This document shows, piece by piece, positions 28,496 to 37,300 of a stretch of 64,000 nt of DNA (positions within the stretch are counted from its first letter, which is position 1; every line of letters starts with the position of its first letter). The notes below the pieces were generated by a model. That model saw only the letters and a list, made by a program, of their open reading frames with translations, did not search any database and was not told the DNA's origin. The translations under genes were made by a program, and so were the position numbers. This DNA comes from Sulfuricurvum sp. Lineage in GTDB: Bacteria > Campylobacterota > Campylobacteria > Campylobacterales > Sulfurimonadaceae. The stretch covers positions 1 to 64,000 of the forward strand of contig JAQULP010000009.1 in assembly GCA_028718525.1 (NCBI GenBank), written 5' to 3'.

Positions 28496-29053
28496 ATGCT
28501 AGAGATTCGATGGCATAGTCGTGCCGGACAAGGTGCTGTAACCGGCGCCAAAGGTTTGGCAGATGTAGTATCTACCACCGGTAAGCATGTTCAAGCATTC
28601 GCATTTTACGGTTCCGCAAAACGGGGAGCCGCAATGACAGCATATAACCGAGTCGATGATAAAATTATTATGAACCATGAAAAATTCATGAGACCTGATT
28701 ACGTTCTGGTAATTGACCCTGCGCTGGTGTATGTTGCTGATATCACGGCAAATGAAAAAGACAGTACGGTTTATATTGTTACAACCCATATGAGTACCGA
28801 AGAGTTAATCGCATCACAACCGAAACTTGAAGGGAAAAAAGTTTACACGGTAGACTGTATTAAAATTTCTCAAGAGACGATTGGAAAAGCAATCCCTAAT
28901 ACGCCGATGCTCGGAGCATTGATGAAAGTATCGGGAATGTACGAGATGGATTTTTTCAAAGAGAACATGGTTCGCGTATTGAAAAAATTGCCTCAAAAAA
29001 TTATCGATGCTAACATGATCGCGATTCAACGCGCTTATGATGAAGTGAAATAA
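28496..29053 (+). CDS. porG: Pyruvate:ferredoxin oxidoreductase gamma subunit
   Basis: 185 residues with the gamma-subunit signature IRWHSRAGQGAVTGAKGLA and FYGSAKRGAAMTAYNR. It is the first of four separate POR subunits here, the arrangement usual in Campylobacterota. The enzyme oxidises pyruvate to acetyl-CoA with reduction of ferredoxin or flavodoxin; in reductive-TCA organisms it also runs in reverse to fix carbon dioxide. GGGAG lies before the ATG. Confidence 0.9.
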   Translation: MLEIRWHSRAGQGAVTGAKGLADVVSTTGKHVQAFAFYGSAKRGAAMTAYNRVDDKIIMNHEKFMRPDYVLVIDPALVYVADITANEKDSTVYIVTTHMSTEELIASQPKLEGKKVYTVDCIKISQETIGKAIPNTPMLGALMKVSGMYEMDFFKENMVRVLKKLPQKIIDANMIAIQRAYDEVK

Positions 29054-29063
29054 GGAGCCTATA

Positions 29064-29480
29064 ATGGAAAAAAAAGGATGGGATGGATTTGAAATCGGTG
29101 CCATGCTCCGTTCATTTGATGGAGCAACACGTGATATCGCGACTACCTTGCCTGAGGATCGCCCTTATTCACAATCGAACTCGTTTACGGCGAGTGTAGC
29201 TGACTGGCGTATTGAAAAACCTTTGTTTAACAAAGATTATTGTATCGATTGCCAATTTTGCTGGGTTTATTGTCCGGATATGTCGATCATTTCACGCGAT
29301 AAAAAAATGGTCGGAATCGATTTTGATCACTGTAAAGGGTGTGGGATCTGTGTTGAGGTTTGTCCGACCAACCCTAAATCGTTGTTGATGTTCGCAGAAC
29401 AACAAGATGAAGAGAGCGCCATTGCTGAATGGCCGAAAAAAGATACTTCAAAAGCAAAAGAAGAAGCAAAGGACGAATAA
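29064..29480 (+). CDS. porD: Pyruvate:ferredoxin oxidoreductase delta (2[4Fe-4S] ferredoxin) subunit
   Basis: 138 residues with two ferredoxin motifs, CIDCQFCWVYCP and CKGCGICVEVCP. It shuttles electrons from the thiamine-pyrophosphate site in PorB toward the external acceptor. The C-terminus has a charged extension rich in Lys and Glu. The TAA stop overlaps the porA ATG by one base. Confidence 0.93.
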   Translation: MEKKGWDGFEIGAMLRSFDGATRDIATTLPEDRPYSQSNSFTASVADWRIEKPLFNKDYCIDCQFCWVYCPDMSIISRDKKMVGIDFDHCKGCGICVEVCPTNPKSLLMFAEQQDEESAIAEWPKKDTSKAKEEAKDE

Positions 29481-30703
29481 TGGCTGATACAATGGAACTA
29501 CGCGATATCGAGGTATGGGACGGTAACATGGCGGCAAGCCAAGCACTCCGTCAAGTACAGGTTGATGTTGTAGCGGCTTATCCGATTACACCATCAACTC
29601 CAATCGTAGAAAATTACGGTAATTTTACAGCAAACGGCTATGTAGACGGTGAGTTTGTTATGACCGAATCGGAACACGGTGCAATGTCATGTTGTATCGG
29701 TGCGGCTGCCGCAGGCGGACGTGTCGCAACCGCTACATCTTCGCAAGGGTTCGCTTTGATGGTTGAGACGCTTTATTCCGCATCGGGAATGCGTTTGCCG
29801 ATCGTTCTTAACGTCGTTAACCGTGCAATCGGAGCGCCGTTGAATGTTAACGGTGACCATTCCGATATGTATATGGGGCGTGACAGCGGATGGATCCAAT
29901 TGGATGCGTACTGCCCGCAAAACGCATACGATTTGAACTTCATTGCTTTTAAAGTATCTGAAGATCATGATGTACGTCTTCCGGCTATGGTACACCAAGA
30001 TGGGTTTATGACATCGCATACAGCACAAGGTGTTGCAACTCTTCCGGATGATGTGGCCTATAACTTTGTCGGTGAGTATAAACCGATGAACGATATGCTT
30101 GATCTCGATCATCCGGTAACACACGGTGTACAAACGGAAGAAGATTGGCATTTCGAACACAAAGCACGCCAGCAGCATGCGCTGATGACTGCAGTTATTC
30201 CAAAAATCGAAGCAGCGTTTGATGAATTCGAAAAATTGACAGGACGACGTTATAATCTTGTTGAAGCCTACAATATGGAAGATGCAGAAGTTGCGGTTGT
30301 ATGTATGGGTACATCGGTTGAAACGGCTCGTGAAGTTGCCGAAGAGATGCGAGCGCAACACGGAATTAAAGCAGGAGTTGTCGGTATCCGCGTATTCCGT
30401 CCGTGGCCATTAGAGCAAATTGCGGCAGCATTGAAAGACGTTAAAGCAATCGGCGCACTTGACCGCTCAAGCCCGCACGGTACGGTTGGAGCTCTTTTCA
30501 ACGAAATTTCCGGTTCATTGTTTAACACAGATACCAAAGCGGTTCTGACTAACTATATTTATGGATTGGGCGGACGTGACTTGACCAAAGCACACTTGGT
30601 AAGTATCTTTACAGATCTTAAAGCTAATGCAGATGCGGGAAAACCGACAACTCCATTGCAACAATATATCGGTCTTCGCGGACCGAAACTCTCTTTTTTC
30701 TAA
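29480..30703 (+). CDS. porA: Pyruvate:ferredoxin oxidoreductase alpha subunit
   Basis: 407 residues from the ATG at 29480 (MADTMELRDIEVWDGN). The frame is open 17 codons earlier, but that part overlaps porD and is lysine- and arginine-rich. AAYPITPSTPIVE and the TESEHGAMSCCIGAAAAGGR segment are typical of POR alpha. It forms the substrate and CoA site with PorB. Confidence 0.95.
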   Translation: MADTMELRDIEVWDGNMAASQALRQVQVDVVAAYPITPSTPIVENYGNFTANGYVDGEFVMTESEHGAMSCCIGAAAAGGRVATATSSQGFALMVETLYSASGMRLPIVLNVVNRAIGAPLNVNGDHSDMYMGRDSGWIQLDAYCPQNAYDLNFIAFKVSEDHDVRLPAMVHQDGFMTSHTAQGVATLPDDVAYNFVGEYKPMNDMLDLDHPVTHGVQTEEDWHFEHKARQQHALMTAVIPKIEAAFDEFEKLTGRRYNLVEAYNMEDAEVAVVCMGTSVETAREVAEEMRAQHGIKAGVVGIRVFRPWPLEQIAAALKDVKAIGALDRSSPHGTVGALFNEISGSLFNTDTKAVLTNYIYGLGGRDLTKAHLVSIFTDLKANADAGKPTTPLQQYIGLRGPKLSFF

Positions 30704-30712
30704 GGAGCCACT

Positions 30713-31669
30713 GTGTCAGAAATTAAAAAAATTAAAAACCTCAAAGAGTTTTCCACTTCGGCGGATCGCTTTGAAGGGGCTAACCTTCTTTGCCCGGGCT
30801 GTGCCCACTCTATTATTGTCCGCGAAGTATTGAACGCTACGAATGATGATTTGATCCTAGCGGCTTCAACCGGATGTTTAGAAGTATGTACGGCAGTTTA
30901 TCCGTATACTTCATGGGATGCTTCATGGATCCATATCGGATTTGAAAACGGTTCATCTGCTGTTGCCGGCGCAGAAGCAATGTACAAAGCTCTTAAAAAT
31001 AAAGGGCGCCTAAAACAGCCAGATCGTACTCCGAAATTTGTTGCCTTCGGTGGAGACGGTGCGACGTATGACATCGGATTCCAATGGATTTCAGGGTGTT
31101 TTGAACGCGGTCACAATATGATGTACGTCTGTTTGGATAATGAAGTGTATGCAAACACGGGCGGACAACGTTCTTCATCTACACCAATCGGTTCGTCTAC
31201 TACGACAGCTCCGGCAGGTCGAGTAAGCTACGGCGAAAAGATGATGAAAAAAGATATGATGGCTATTATGGCAGCACACGGAGCACCGTATGTTGCACAA
31301 GTGGCTCCGAATAAATGGAAAGATATGGTTGCTAAAATCCAAAAAGGATTTGCTGCAGAAGGCCCTGTTTATATCAATGCAATGTCGGCTTGTACAACAG
31401 AGTGGAAATTTGCCCCTGAAGATACTATTGCTATTTCTGACTTGGCCGTCGATTCATTGGTTTTCCCATTATATGAGATTATCAACGGTGAAAAATTAAA
31501 TATTACATACCGTCCAAAAAATATTATTCCGGTTCGTGATTACCTTGGCGCACAAGGGCGTTTCAAGCACCTGTTCACAAAACAATACGAATATCTTATC
31601 GACGAGTGGCAAAAAAATGTCGATAAAAAATGGGATTATCTTCAACGTCGTGAAGAGGCAAGTGTCTAA
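30713..31669 (+). CDS. porB: Pyruvate:ferredoxin oxidoreductase beta subunit
   Basis: 318 residues with the [4Fe-4S] ligand motif LLCPGCAHS and the thiamine-pyrophosphate motif GGDGATYDIGFQ followed by NEVYANTGGQRSSSTP. Start is GTG at 30713 behind AAGGAGCC. It is the last gene of porGDAB. The 109-base gap after it is pyrimidine-rich, then A/T-rich, with no gene seen. Confidence 0.95.
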   Translation: MSEIKKIKNLKEFSTSADRFEGANLLCPGCAHSIIVREVLNATNDDLILAASTGCLEVCTAVYPYTSWDASWIHIGFENGSSAVAGAEAMYKALKNKGRLKQPDRTPKFVAFGGDGATYDIGFQWISGCFERGHNMMYVCLDNEVYANTGGQRSSSTPIGSSTTTAPAGRVSYGEKMMKKDMMAIMAAHGAPYVAQVAPNKWKDMVAKIQKGFAAEGPVYINAMSACTTEWKFAPEDTIAISDLAVDSLVFPLYEIINGEKLNITYRPKNIIPVRDYLGAQGRFKHLFTKQYEYLIDEWQKNVDKKWDYLQRREEASV

Positions 31670-31778
31670 GGACACGCCCTTTCACCCCCTCCTCAAACCT
31701 TCATCTTTTTCTTCCATTCAGACAAAATTGGTATTATCTTTGCTTCTATCGTTTAATATTATTATTTTGGAATAACTT

Positions 31779-31982
31779 ATGTATAGAATGACGTATACCA
31801 ATACCGGTGTTACCGGATGCTCGGCACGCGGAATCGCAAAACGTGAAAGTAAAGAAGAATTATTAAAGCTTGCGGAAGAACTCAAAGATTCAATATCCAT
31901 AATTGAAATTGCACCTATAGGTAAGGATATCGAAAAGCATATTCCAATGGAATTGTTCACTAATATGAAAGAATTGAAATGA
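31779..31982 (+). CDS. Unknown 67-residue protein coupled to lsrK
   Basis: A small soluble protein with a short N-terminal segment containing one cysteine (TNTGVTGCSARG) and a helical charged C-terminal half (EELLKLAEELKDS). I recognise no family. The TGA stop overlaps the ATG of lsrK (ATGA at 31979), so the two are probably translated as a coupled pair. This argues that it is a real gene and connected with autoinducer-2 phosphorylation. The upstream ribosome site is weak (TTGGAAT). Confidence 0.6.
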   Translation: MYRMTYTNTGVTGCSARGIAKRESKEELLKLAEELKDSISIIEIAPIGKDIEKHIPMELFTNMKELK

Positions 31983-33541
31983 GTCGCTATTTCCTTGTTG
32001 TCGATGCGGGAACAGGGAGCGGCAGAGCCGTAATATTTAATACGGCTGGACGTCAAATATCCATTGCGCAGGAGGAGTGGAAGCATATCAGTGAACACGG
32101 TGTTCCCAACTCTATGGGTTTTGACACGGTGCGCAACTGGGAACTCATCTGTCGATGTATCCGCAGGGCCCTTCAGGAAGGGAATATCCGTCCCATGGAC
32201 ATTGCGGCTGTGAGCGCCACGAGTATGCGCGAAGGGATCGTGATGTACGATAAAGGACAACGAGAACTTTTCGCGGTTGCCAATGTCGATGCACGTGCTG
32301 ATAATGAGGTTACCTATCTCAAAAATGAATATCCGCTATTTGAGGGAGAATGTTACGCTCAAAGCGGTCAAACATTTGCTCTCGGAGCGATTCCGAGAAT
32401 CATGTGGTTGCGTACCCATCATCCCCGGGTGTACGAACAGGTGGATAAGATCAGTATGATCAGTGATTGGGTTTTGACTAAATTGAGCGGCGTGATCGCT
32501 TCTGAACCGTCAAATGCCGGTACGAGCGGTATCTTTGATCTGTCGACGCGTCAATGGGTTCCCTCAATGGCAGCAAAAGTCGGGATAAAAGACACGATAT
32601 TTCCCCCCGTATACGAGAGCGGTACACAAATCGGAACGATAACCCATAAGGCATCTTTAGAGTGCGGGTTGAATCCGGGGACACCGGTAATAACCGGTGG
32701 AGGGGATGTTCAGCTCGGTTCAGCCGGGCTTGGCGTTGTCGGTGCGGGGGATTGTGCCATTTTGGGAGGGACATTTTGGCAGCAGTTGGTCAATTTGGAT
32801 TCACCCTTGGTTCATCCAGAAATGGATCTACGGATCAATCCCCATGTTATCCCCGGGATCACACAGGCGGAGGGGATAACATTTTTTTCCGGGCTGGTTA
32901 TGCGATGGTTCAGAGATGCATTATGTCAAGAAGAAGTACACAAAGCGCACGAACGGGGAATAGACCCTTATGCGTATCTGGAGTCGATGGCATCAAAGGT
33001 TCCGGTAGGCTCAAATGGAATAATGGCAATTTTTTCGGACATGATGCACTACGGTAAATGGTATCATGCCGCCCCTTCATTCTTGAATCTCTCCATTGAT
33101 CCGGCGGTTGCTTCGAAAGGGGCAATGTTTCGTTCGCTTCAGGAAAATGCGGCAATAGTTTCGATGATGAACCTCGAATCAATTTTTAGCTGGACGCAAA
33201 GAGAGAGTGATTCGATTACCTTTGCAGGGGGTGCAAGCAAAGGGGAATTATGGTGTCAAATTCTTTCGGATGCTACAGGTAAAACAGTCCGTGTTCCGTA
33301 TGTAACGGAAGCGACGGCATTGGGGGGCGCATTTGCCTGCGGCGTCGGTATCGGAGAATACGGATCAATTGCGGAAGTGGCCCGTTCACATGTCGAATGG
33401 AAGAGAGAATATACGCCTGATGCTACTCATCGCGCGCTCTATCAGGAGATGGCTGAAAAATGGAAAGAGGCATATAAAGTGCAGCTTTCACTTGTAGATC
33501 GAGGGATTACAACGTCGATGTGGAGGGCCCCGGGGGTTTAA
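31979..33541 (+). CDS. lsrK: LsrK, autoinducer-2 (DPD) kinase
   Basis: A 520-residue FGGY-family sugar kinase. The N-terminus VVDAGTGSGRAVIF is the first phosphate-binding loop, and GGGDVQLG and FAGGASKGELWCQILSD form the second-domain ATP site. As I recall E. coli LsrK, the match runs along the whole length (SAVSATSMREGIV, ILGGTFWQQLVNL, the C-terminal GITTSMW.APG), so this is more than a generic FGGY kinase. LsrK phosphorylates DPD, the product of LuxS. Here luxS lies 1.6 kb away, with an LsrG-like gene and a class II aldolase between them. The 3-prime end overlaps the LsrG-like gene by four bases. Confidence 0.88.
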   Translation: MSRYFLVVDAGTGSGRAVIFNTAGRQISIAQEEWKHISEHGVPNSMGFDTVRNWELICRCIRRALQEGNIRPMDIAAVSATSMREGIVMYDKGQRELFAVANVDARADNEVTYLKNEYPLFEGECYAQSGQTFALGAIPRIMWLRTHHPRVYEQVDKISMISDWVLTKLSGVIASEPSNAGTSGIFDLSTRQWVPSMAAKVGIKDTIFPPVYESGTQIGTITHKASLECGLNPGTPVITGGGDVQLGSAGLGVVGAGDCAILGGTFWQQLVNLDSPLVHPEMDLRINPHVIPGITQAEGITFFSGLVMRWFRDALCQEEVHKAHERGIDPYAYLESMASKVPVGSNGIMAIFSDMMHYGKWYHAAPSFLNLSIDPAVASKGAMFRSLQENAAIVSMMNLESIFSWTQRESDSITFAGGASKGELWCQILSDATGKTVRVPYVTEATALGGAFACGVGIGEYGSIAEVARSHVEWKREYTPDATHRALYQEMAEKWKEAYKVQLSLVDRGITTSMWRAPGV

Positions 33542-33843
33542 AAAGGGTAGACCTCTTCATCTAAAAGGGTGAGTTCTTCGGTATATTTATCGTCTACAAA
33601 CGGTTCGTAATGGGATTTATAATAAGCATAATGTTCCGTATGTTTATGCCCTTCCAAAGATTGCTCATCCGCCCAGGACTCAACAGCAAAAAATTTACGG
33701 GGGTTGGTTTGGGATTGGAAAATATAATAGAACAAACAACCGGGCTCTTTGAGTGAAGGGGCGACCATATCTTCTAATAGTTTCTTGACCGTCGCAATAT
33801 GCTCTTCTTTGGCGATGAAGGTCACTTTTTTTGTAATTTTCAT
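33538..33843 (-). CDS. LsrG-like antibiotic-biosynthesis-monooxygenase-fold protein
   Basis: A 101-residue ABM-fold protein (dimeric alpha-beta barrel half). It has FAVESWADEQSLEGHKHTEHY, with histidines at the usual active-site helix. LsrG, the phospho-AI-2 isomerase, belongs to this fold, as do quinol monooxygenases. Next to lsrK and luxS, the LsrG role is the better guess; the sequence alone does not settle it. It starts 14 bases after the aldolase gene ends, with AAGGATAAAC before the ATG, so both form one minus-strand operon. Confidence 0.68.
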   Translation of the reverse strand: MKITKKVTFIAKEEHIATVKKLLEDMVAPSLKEPGCLFYYIFQSQTNPRKFFAVESWADEQSLEGHKHTEHYAYYKSHYEPFVDDKYTEELTLLDEEVYPF

Positions 33844-33857
33844 ATAGTTTATCCTTA

Positions 33858-35039
33858 TTATTGAGGTTTTTGTTTTAATTTTGCTTGTTCGAGTTCCCAG
33901 TATTCCATTTCAAACATCTGCGCCAGGGTAAGTGATCTCCATCCTCCGAGCTGTTCGGCAGAGAGGATAGCCGTAATGGTATGTTTAACGATATCGCCGA
34001 TAATGCGGGACTCCTTTTCATCCTTGCCCAGTACGACAATTCCGACACCTTTGATTACAGCGTATCGGGGAGAGAGATCGAGGCAGATATGCTCAGAGGA
34101 AGCATTGGCATCAAAATAGTTTTGGTAATCCTGCGCAAATTGTCCGATTCCCACAGCGATATCCCTGTCAATAATGGCGGGAAAAGGTTTGATACGGATA
34201 ACATGTTCAGGGGTAAGCCCCCCCTTCTTTACGAGTGTTTCGAGATTGGGAAGGATACTGAAAAGCTGTGCACGCGGCGAATCGATCAAGAGAGGATAGA
34301 GATCGCATCCGCGTAATTTGGACGCTTCCGCACCGACCGCTTCCGCGATGGCTGGATCGCCTTTGCCTTCGCAGTCACCGCACGCCAAAGTAACCTGTTT
34401 TGCGAGATACTCTTCGGCAACGCTAACAATGCCGATCATCTTCTCATAAGCGCGTTTGGCATTATTATCAAATGTAAATACGCCGTGATGCATCAAAATC
34501 ATCCCTGATAGAGCATCCCAGTTAATGCCGCGTGTCAAGTCATAGATATGTTTCGCCAATTCGAATCCGGGCATCACATAATCAATGATGAGCATCGTAT
34601 CTCCGTAGAGCTCTTGCACCAACGCTTTTCCGTTTGGAGTATTGGTGAGGGTGACGAGGGCGTCGGCATGGGTATGGTCGACAAAATTATAAGGGATAAT
34701 AGCGTGGAGTATAGCCTCGATGGAGGGATTCGGGAAGTTTTGGTCACTCATCGCGGCACGCTGCTCGGCTACCATTTGGGTGTCGCTCAGGCGAGTGCGC
34801 GTCGCCATCTCTAAAAGGACATCGAGATTAACGGGAGAAAAGCCGGGTTTTTCAATCGTATCAAGGTTCCAGCCACTCCCCTTGACGTAGAGGGTATTAT
34901 CGATTTTTACGGAAGTATTACCCCCTCCGTGTAAAACAAGATCGGCCTCTTTTCCCAAAAGCTGTGAGCTGTATACCCTCATCGCCAGCGGGTCGTTTCG
35001 GTATTGTGCGGCGATGGAATCGTCAAAGAGGCTTGTCAT
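33858..35039 (-). CDS. Class II aldolase/adducin-family protein of the AI-2 cluster
   Basis: 393 residues. GGGNTS (38-43) is the phosphate-binding loop. Zinc-ligand histidines are His122 and His124 in DHTHADAL and the third in ILMHHGVFTF (184-185). It resembles the aldolase half of the rhamnulose-1-phosphate aldolase/dehydrogenase fusions rather than short FucA. Class II aldolases split phosphorylated ketoses into dihydroxyacetone phosphate or glycolaldehyde-type fragments. In E. coli, phospho-DPD is broken down by LsrG and LsrF; no LsrF is visible here, so this aldolase may act on the LsrG product. That is inference. It diverges from luxS across a 96-base gap. Confidence 0.78.
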   Translation of the reverse strand: MTSLFDDSIAAQYRNDPLAMRVYSSQLLGKEADLVLHGGGNTSVKIDNTLYVKGSGWNLDTIEKPGFSPVNLDVLLEMATRTRLSDTQMVAEQRAAMSDQNFPNPSIEAILHAIIPYNFVDHTHADALVTLTNTPNGKALVQELYGDTMLIIDYVMPGFELAKHIYDLTRGINWDALSGMILMHHGVFTFDNNAKRAYEKMIGIVSVAEEYLAKQVTLACGDCEGKGDPAIAEAVGAEASKLRGCDLYPLLIDSPRAQLFSILPNLETLVKKGGLTPEHVIRIKPFPAIIDRDIAVGIGQFAQDYQNYFDANASSEHICLDLSPRYAVIKGVGIVVLGKDEKESRIIGDIVKHTITAILSAEQLGGWRSLTLAQMFEMEYWELEQAKLKQKPQ

Positions 35040-35135
35040 AATGTTAGTTCCTTCTATTAGTGGTCAAATTATAGCGACGCTAGGATGAAATATGTTACTA
35101 TTGCCCCAATTAAAGATAAAAATTCAAGGATATTC

Positions 35136-35642
35136 ATGCCGTTACTTGACAGTTTTTGTGTTGATCACACCATTATGCCTGCACCTGCCGTTCGTCGTGC
35201 AAAAGGGATGAAAACCCCCAAGGGAGATGATATAACCGTCTTTGACCTCCGTTTTTGCCGTCCGAATGAGGCGATCCTCTCTCCAGAGGGAATTCATACT
35301 CTTGAACATCTGTTTGCCGGATTTATGCGCGATCATTTAAACTCATCTGAAACGGAAATTATCGATATCTCGCCGATGGGGTGCAGAACAGGGTTTTATA
35401 TGAGTGTCATCGGTACACCCAAAGAAGAAGCGGTCGTTAAGGCATGGGAAGCCTCCATGAACGACATTCTTGCGGTAGAGAAACAAAGCGATATCCCCGA
35501 ACTCAATATGTATCAGTGCGGGACTTGTGCGATGCATTCGCTCAAAGACGCCAAAGCGATCGCTCAGGATGTTTTGTCTCACGAGATCGGCATTATGGAT
35601 AATGAAGCATTAAAGCTAGATCTTTCAAAGGTGGAATGCTAA
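35136..35642 (+). CDS. luxS: LuxS, S-ribosylhomocysteine lyase
   Basis: 168 residues from the ATG at 35136 ([11 protein letters not shown], the family start), with CAAGGA upstream. Zinc ligands are His54 and His58 in HTLEH and Cys128 in QCGTC. Cys83 in GCRTGFY is the catalytic cysteine. It cleaves S-ribosylhomocysteine to homocysteine and DPD, the AI-2 precursor. The frame extends 17 codons upstream without family resemblance. The stop overlaps the next gene by one base, so luxS heads a four-gene transcript. Confidence 0.96.
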   Translation: MPLLDSFCVDHTIMPAPAVRRAKGMKTPKGDDITVFDLRFCRPNEAILSPEGIHTLEHLFAGFMRDHLNSSETEIIDISPMGCRTGFYMSVIGTPKEEAVVKAWEASMNDILAVEKQSDIPELNMYQCGTCAMHSLKDAKAIAQDVLSHEIGIMDNEALKLDLSKVEC

Positions 35643-35944
35643 TGCTGCTTTTATTACCGATGAATGGGGACGATACCCAAGAATCCGAATTGGTCGGAAT
35701 TTTAGAAGCCAGTTTTTGGGGTGTCGTCGAGGTTGAAGAGGGACGGGTCATCGAGATTAATTTTTATCCCGATCGTACGACGATAGAGATACCGTGTGAT
35801 GCGGTGATCGTAAAAAACAATTACGAACCCGTTATGGAGTTCTTGGATCAACAGATGATGGTATTGGTCGCTCATACCCAGCGCACTATCGACGATATCG
35901 TCGAAGCGTATCTTTTTAGAGAATTGCACGATCTTTCATTATAA
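35642..35944 (+). CDS. Unknown 100-residue protein downstream of luxS
   Basis: An acidic soluble protein beginning [11 protein letters not shown], with a beta-rich centre (VVEVEEGRVIEINFYPDRTTIEIPCD) and a helical end. I do not recognise it, though it vaguely recalls dinitrogenase cofactor-type NifX/NifB domains in its strand pattern (SFWGVVEVEEGRV...DAVIVKNN). The ATG at 35642 overlaps the luxS stop; an ATG six bases earlier in frame is an alternative. Confidence 0.6.
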   Translation: MLLLLPMNGDDTQESELVGILEASFWGVVEVEEGRVIEINFYPDRTTIEIPCDAVIVKNNYEPVMEFLDQQMMVLVAHTQRTIDDIVEAYLFRELHDLSL

Positions 35945-36077
35945 TGTATACGCCATCGGAATACATCCCGATTGGCTACGCTAACGCTGGATTCTACCCG
36001 CTTCGGGGCACAATGTCTTCGGCAGAGTGCCCGTGTACGCTTGCGTGCTTTTTATCACCTTATTAAGGGTTATAGTT

Positions 36078-36557
36078 ATGATTACTTCGCTTCTGCATCC
36101 GACGCCTCACACGAAAATCATGATCGTAACGAGTCATTTGGACCGTATGAGCGAAGAGATCGGGGAGTTTTTAGCCCCCTATGAGGGGCTTATCGATTTT
36201 TCGCTTTTTGCAGGGGATCATCAAGAGCTTTTCCACAGTACTTTCCATAAAACATTTATGATCAAAGATTATCGCTCACCAGCAGGGGGGATCCCCCGCG
36301 ATTACGCTTCGGTCATAGTACAGGATGTCTTGCACCGGCATGAGTCTCCTCATAAATTTTTGGAGCTGATCTACCGTACCCTACTCAATGCTTCCGAAGT
36401 CATAATTATCCAGAAAAACGGCTCTATGGATATTGCAGAGGTCGAATCACTGCTTGATCAGGCAGAATTTCGTGCCATTAACCCGATTACGGATCTTATT
36501 GAGGGGTGTGAGATCATTGTCGGTAAAAAGATGCACATGTGGGGAAACGGACTGTGA
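36078..36557 (+). CDS. Unknown protein, possible degenerate methyltransferase-like fold
   Basis: 159 residues from the ATG at 36078, behind AAGGGTTATAGTT. The strand-helix pattern (IMIVTSHLD, DYASVIVQDVLHRHESPHKFLELIYRTLLNASEVIIIQKNG) looks like the second half of a Rossmann methyltransferase without the SAM-binding glycine motif. No function can be given. Its TGA overlaps the GTG start of the mnmD-like gene, so they are coupled. The 133 bases before it contain no gene I can support, only a stretch sharing a 12-base word (TTGGCTACGCTA) with the mnmG leader. Confidence 0.55.
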   Translation: MITSLLHPTPHTKIMIVTSHLDRMSEEIGEFLAPYEGLIDFSLFAGDHQELFHSTFHKTFMIKDYRSPAGGIPRDYASVIVQDVLHRHESPHKFLELIYRTLLNASEVIIIQKNGSMDIAEVESLLDQAEFRAINPITDLIEGCEIIVGKKMHMWGNGL

Positions 36558-37300
36558 AGGAATGGGTACGAAGCGAAGACGGAAGCTATACGGCGTACAG
36601 CAGCGAATACGACGAACACTACCACTCGACCAAAGACGGCGCCCTCAACGAATCGCTCAAAAAACATATTGAACCCGCTTTTGCATTGCATCAGGAAAAA
36701 GATCATCTCCGTATCATCGATATCTGTTTCGGATTGGGGTTTAATACCCTTCTCAGCCTCTATTATCGTGATACCTATTATCCCGATACGACGCTTGAAC
36801 TCTATTCCCCCGAGCTTGATGGCGATCTGGTCGCTTCGCTCGTTGATTTTCCCTATCCCGATATCTTTGAGCCGTATCGAAACATCATTACCGACATCGC
36901 AACGCTCGGCGGATATGAGGACGAGCGGACGCAGATCACTGTGGACATTATGGATGCACGGGTTGCGATGCGTGAACTGGAGGGGGAATGGGACATCTGC
37001 TATCAGGACGCGTTCAGCCCCTCGGTAAATCCAGCCCTATGGACACGGGAATATTTCGCCGATATTACACGGCTGATGGGTGAGGACGGGATTATTACGA
37101 CCTATTCGACGGCACTCTCTACGCGGTTGGCTTTGTATGAAAATGGCTTGCAGGTGTACCTGAACAGGGGTGAAGGGTATCGCAATGCGACGATCGCTTC
37201 AAAACGGGAATTAAACGAGTATGAGAAGGTCGATATGGCCCATAAGATCGCGTGCAATCCCGATGCCAAAAGCCTCACCGACGAAAATTCGGCTCTTTAA
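36554..37300 (+). CDS. MnmD-like tRNA U34 methyltransferase (N-terminal MnmC domain type)
   Basis: 248 residues from the GTG at 36554, which overlaps the previous stop. The SAM-binding motif is IDICFGLGFNTLLSLY, and CYQDAFSPSVNPALWTREYF is the catalytic-region signature of this family. It methylates the aminomethyl group at the wobble uridine of tRNA. Bifunctional MnmC has an extra FAD oxidase domain; it is absent here. mnmG, which acts earlier in the same modification, is at 44381. The 3-prime end overlaps the opposite-strand gene by 26 bases. Confidence 0.85.
   Translation: MKEWVRSEDGSYTAYSSEYDEHYHSTKDGALNESLKKHIEPAFALHQEKDHLRIIDICFGLGFNTLLSLYYRDTYYPDTTLELYSPELDGDLVASLVDFPYPDIFEPYRNIITDIATLGGYEDERTQITVDIMDARVAMRELEGEWDICYQDAFSPSVNPALWTREYFADITRLMGEDGIITTYSTALSTRLALYENGLQVYLNRGEGYRNATIASKRELNEYEKVDMAHKIACNPDAKSLTDENSAL

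Noticed and set aside
29687-30361. Long minus-strand open frame (224 codons) opposite porA
   Set aside because: It lies wholly inside the well-supported porA gene, is rich in His, Cys and Arg as antisense shadows are, and has no ribosome site or family resemblance.
35974-35985. Dispersed repeat shared with the mnmG leader
   Set aside because: Only a 12-base word (TTGGCTACGCTA) is common, in opposite orientation; flanks diverge, so chance cannot be excluded from this window alone.
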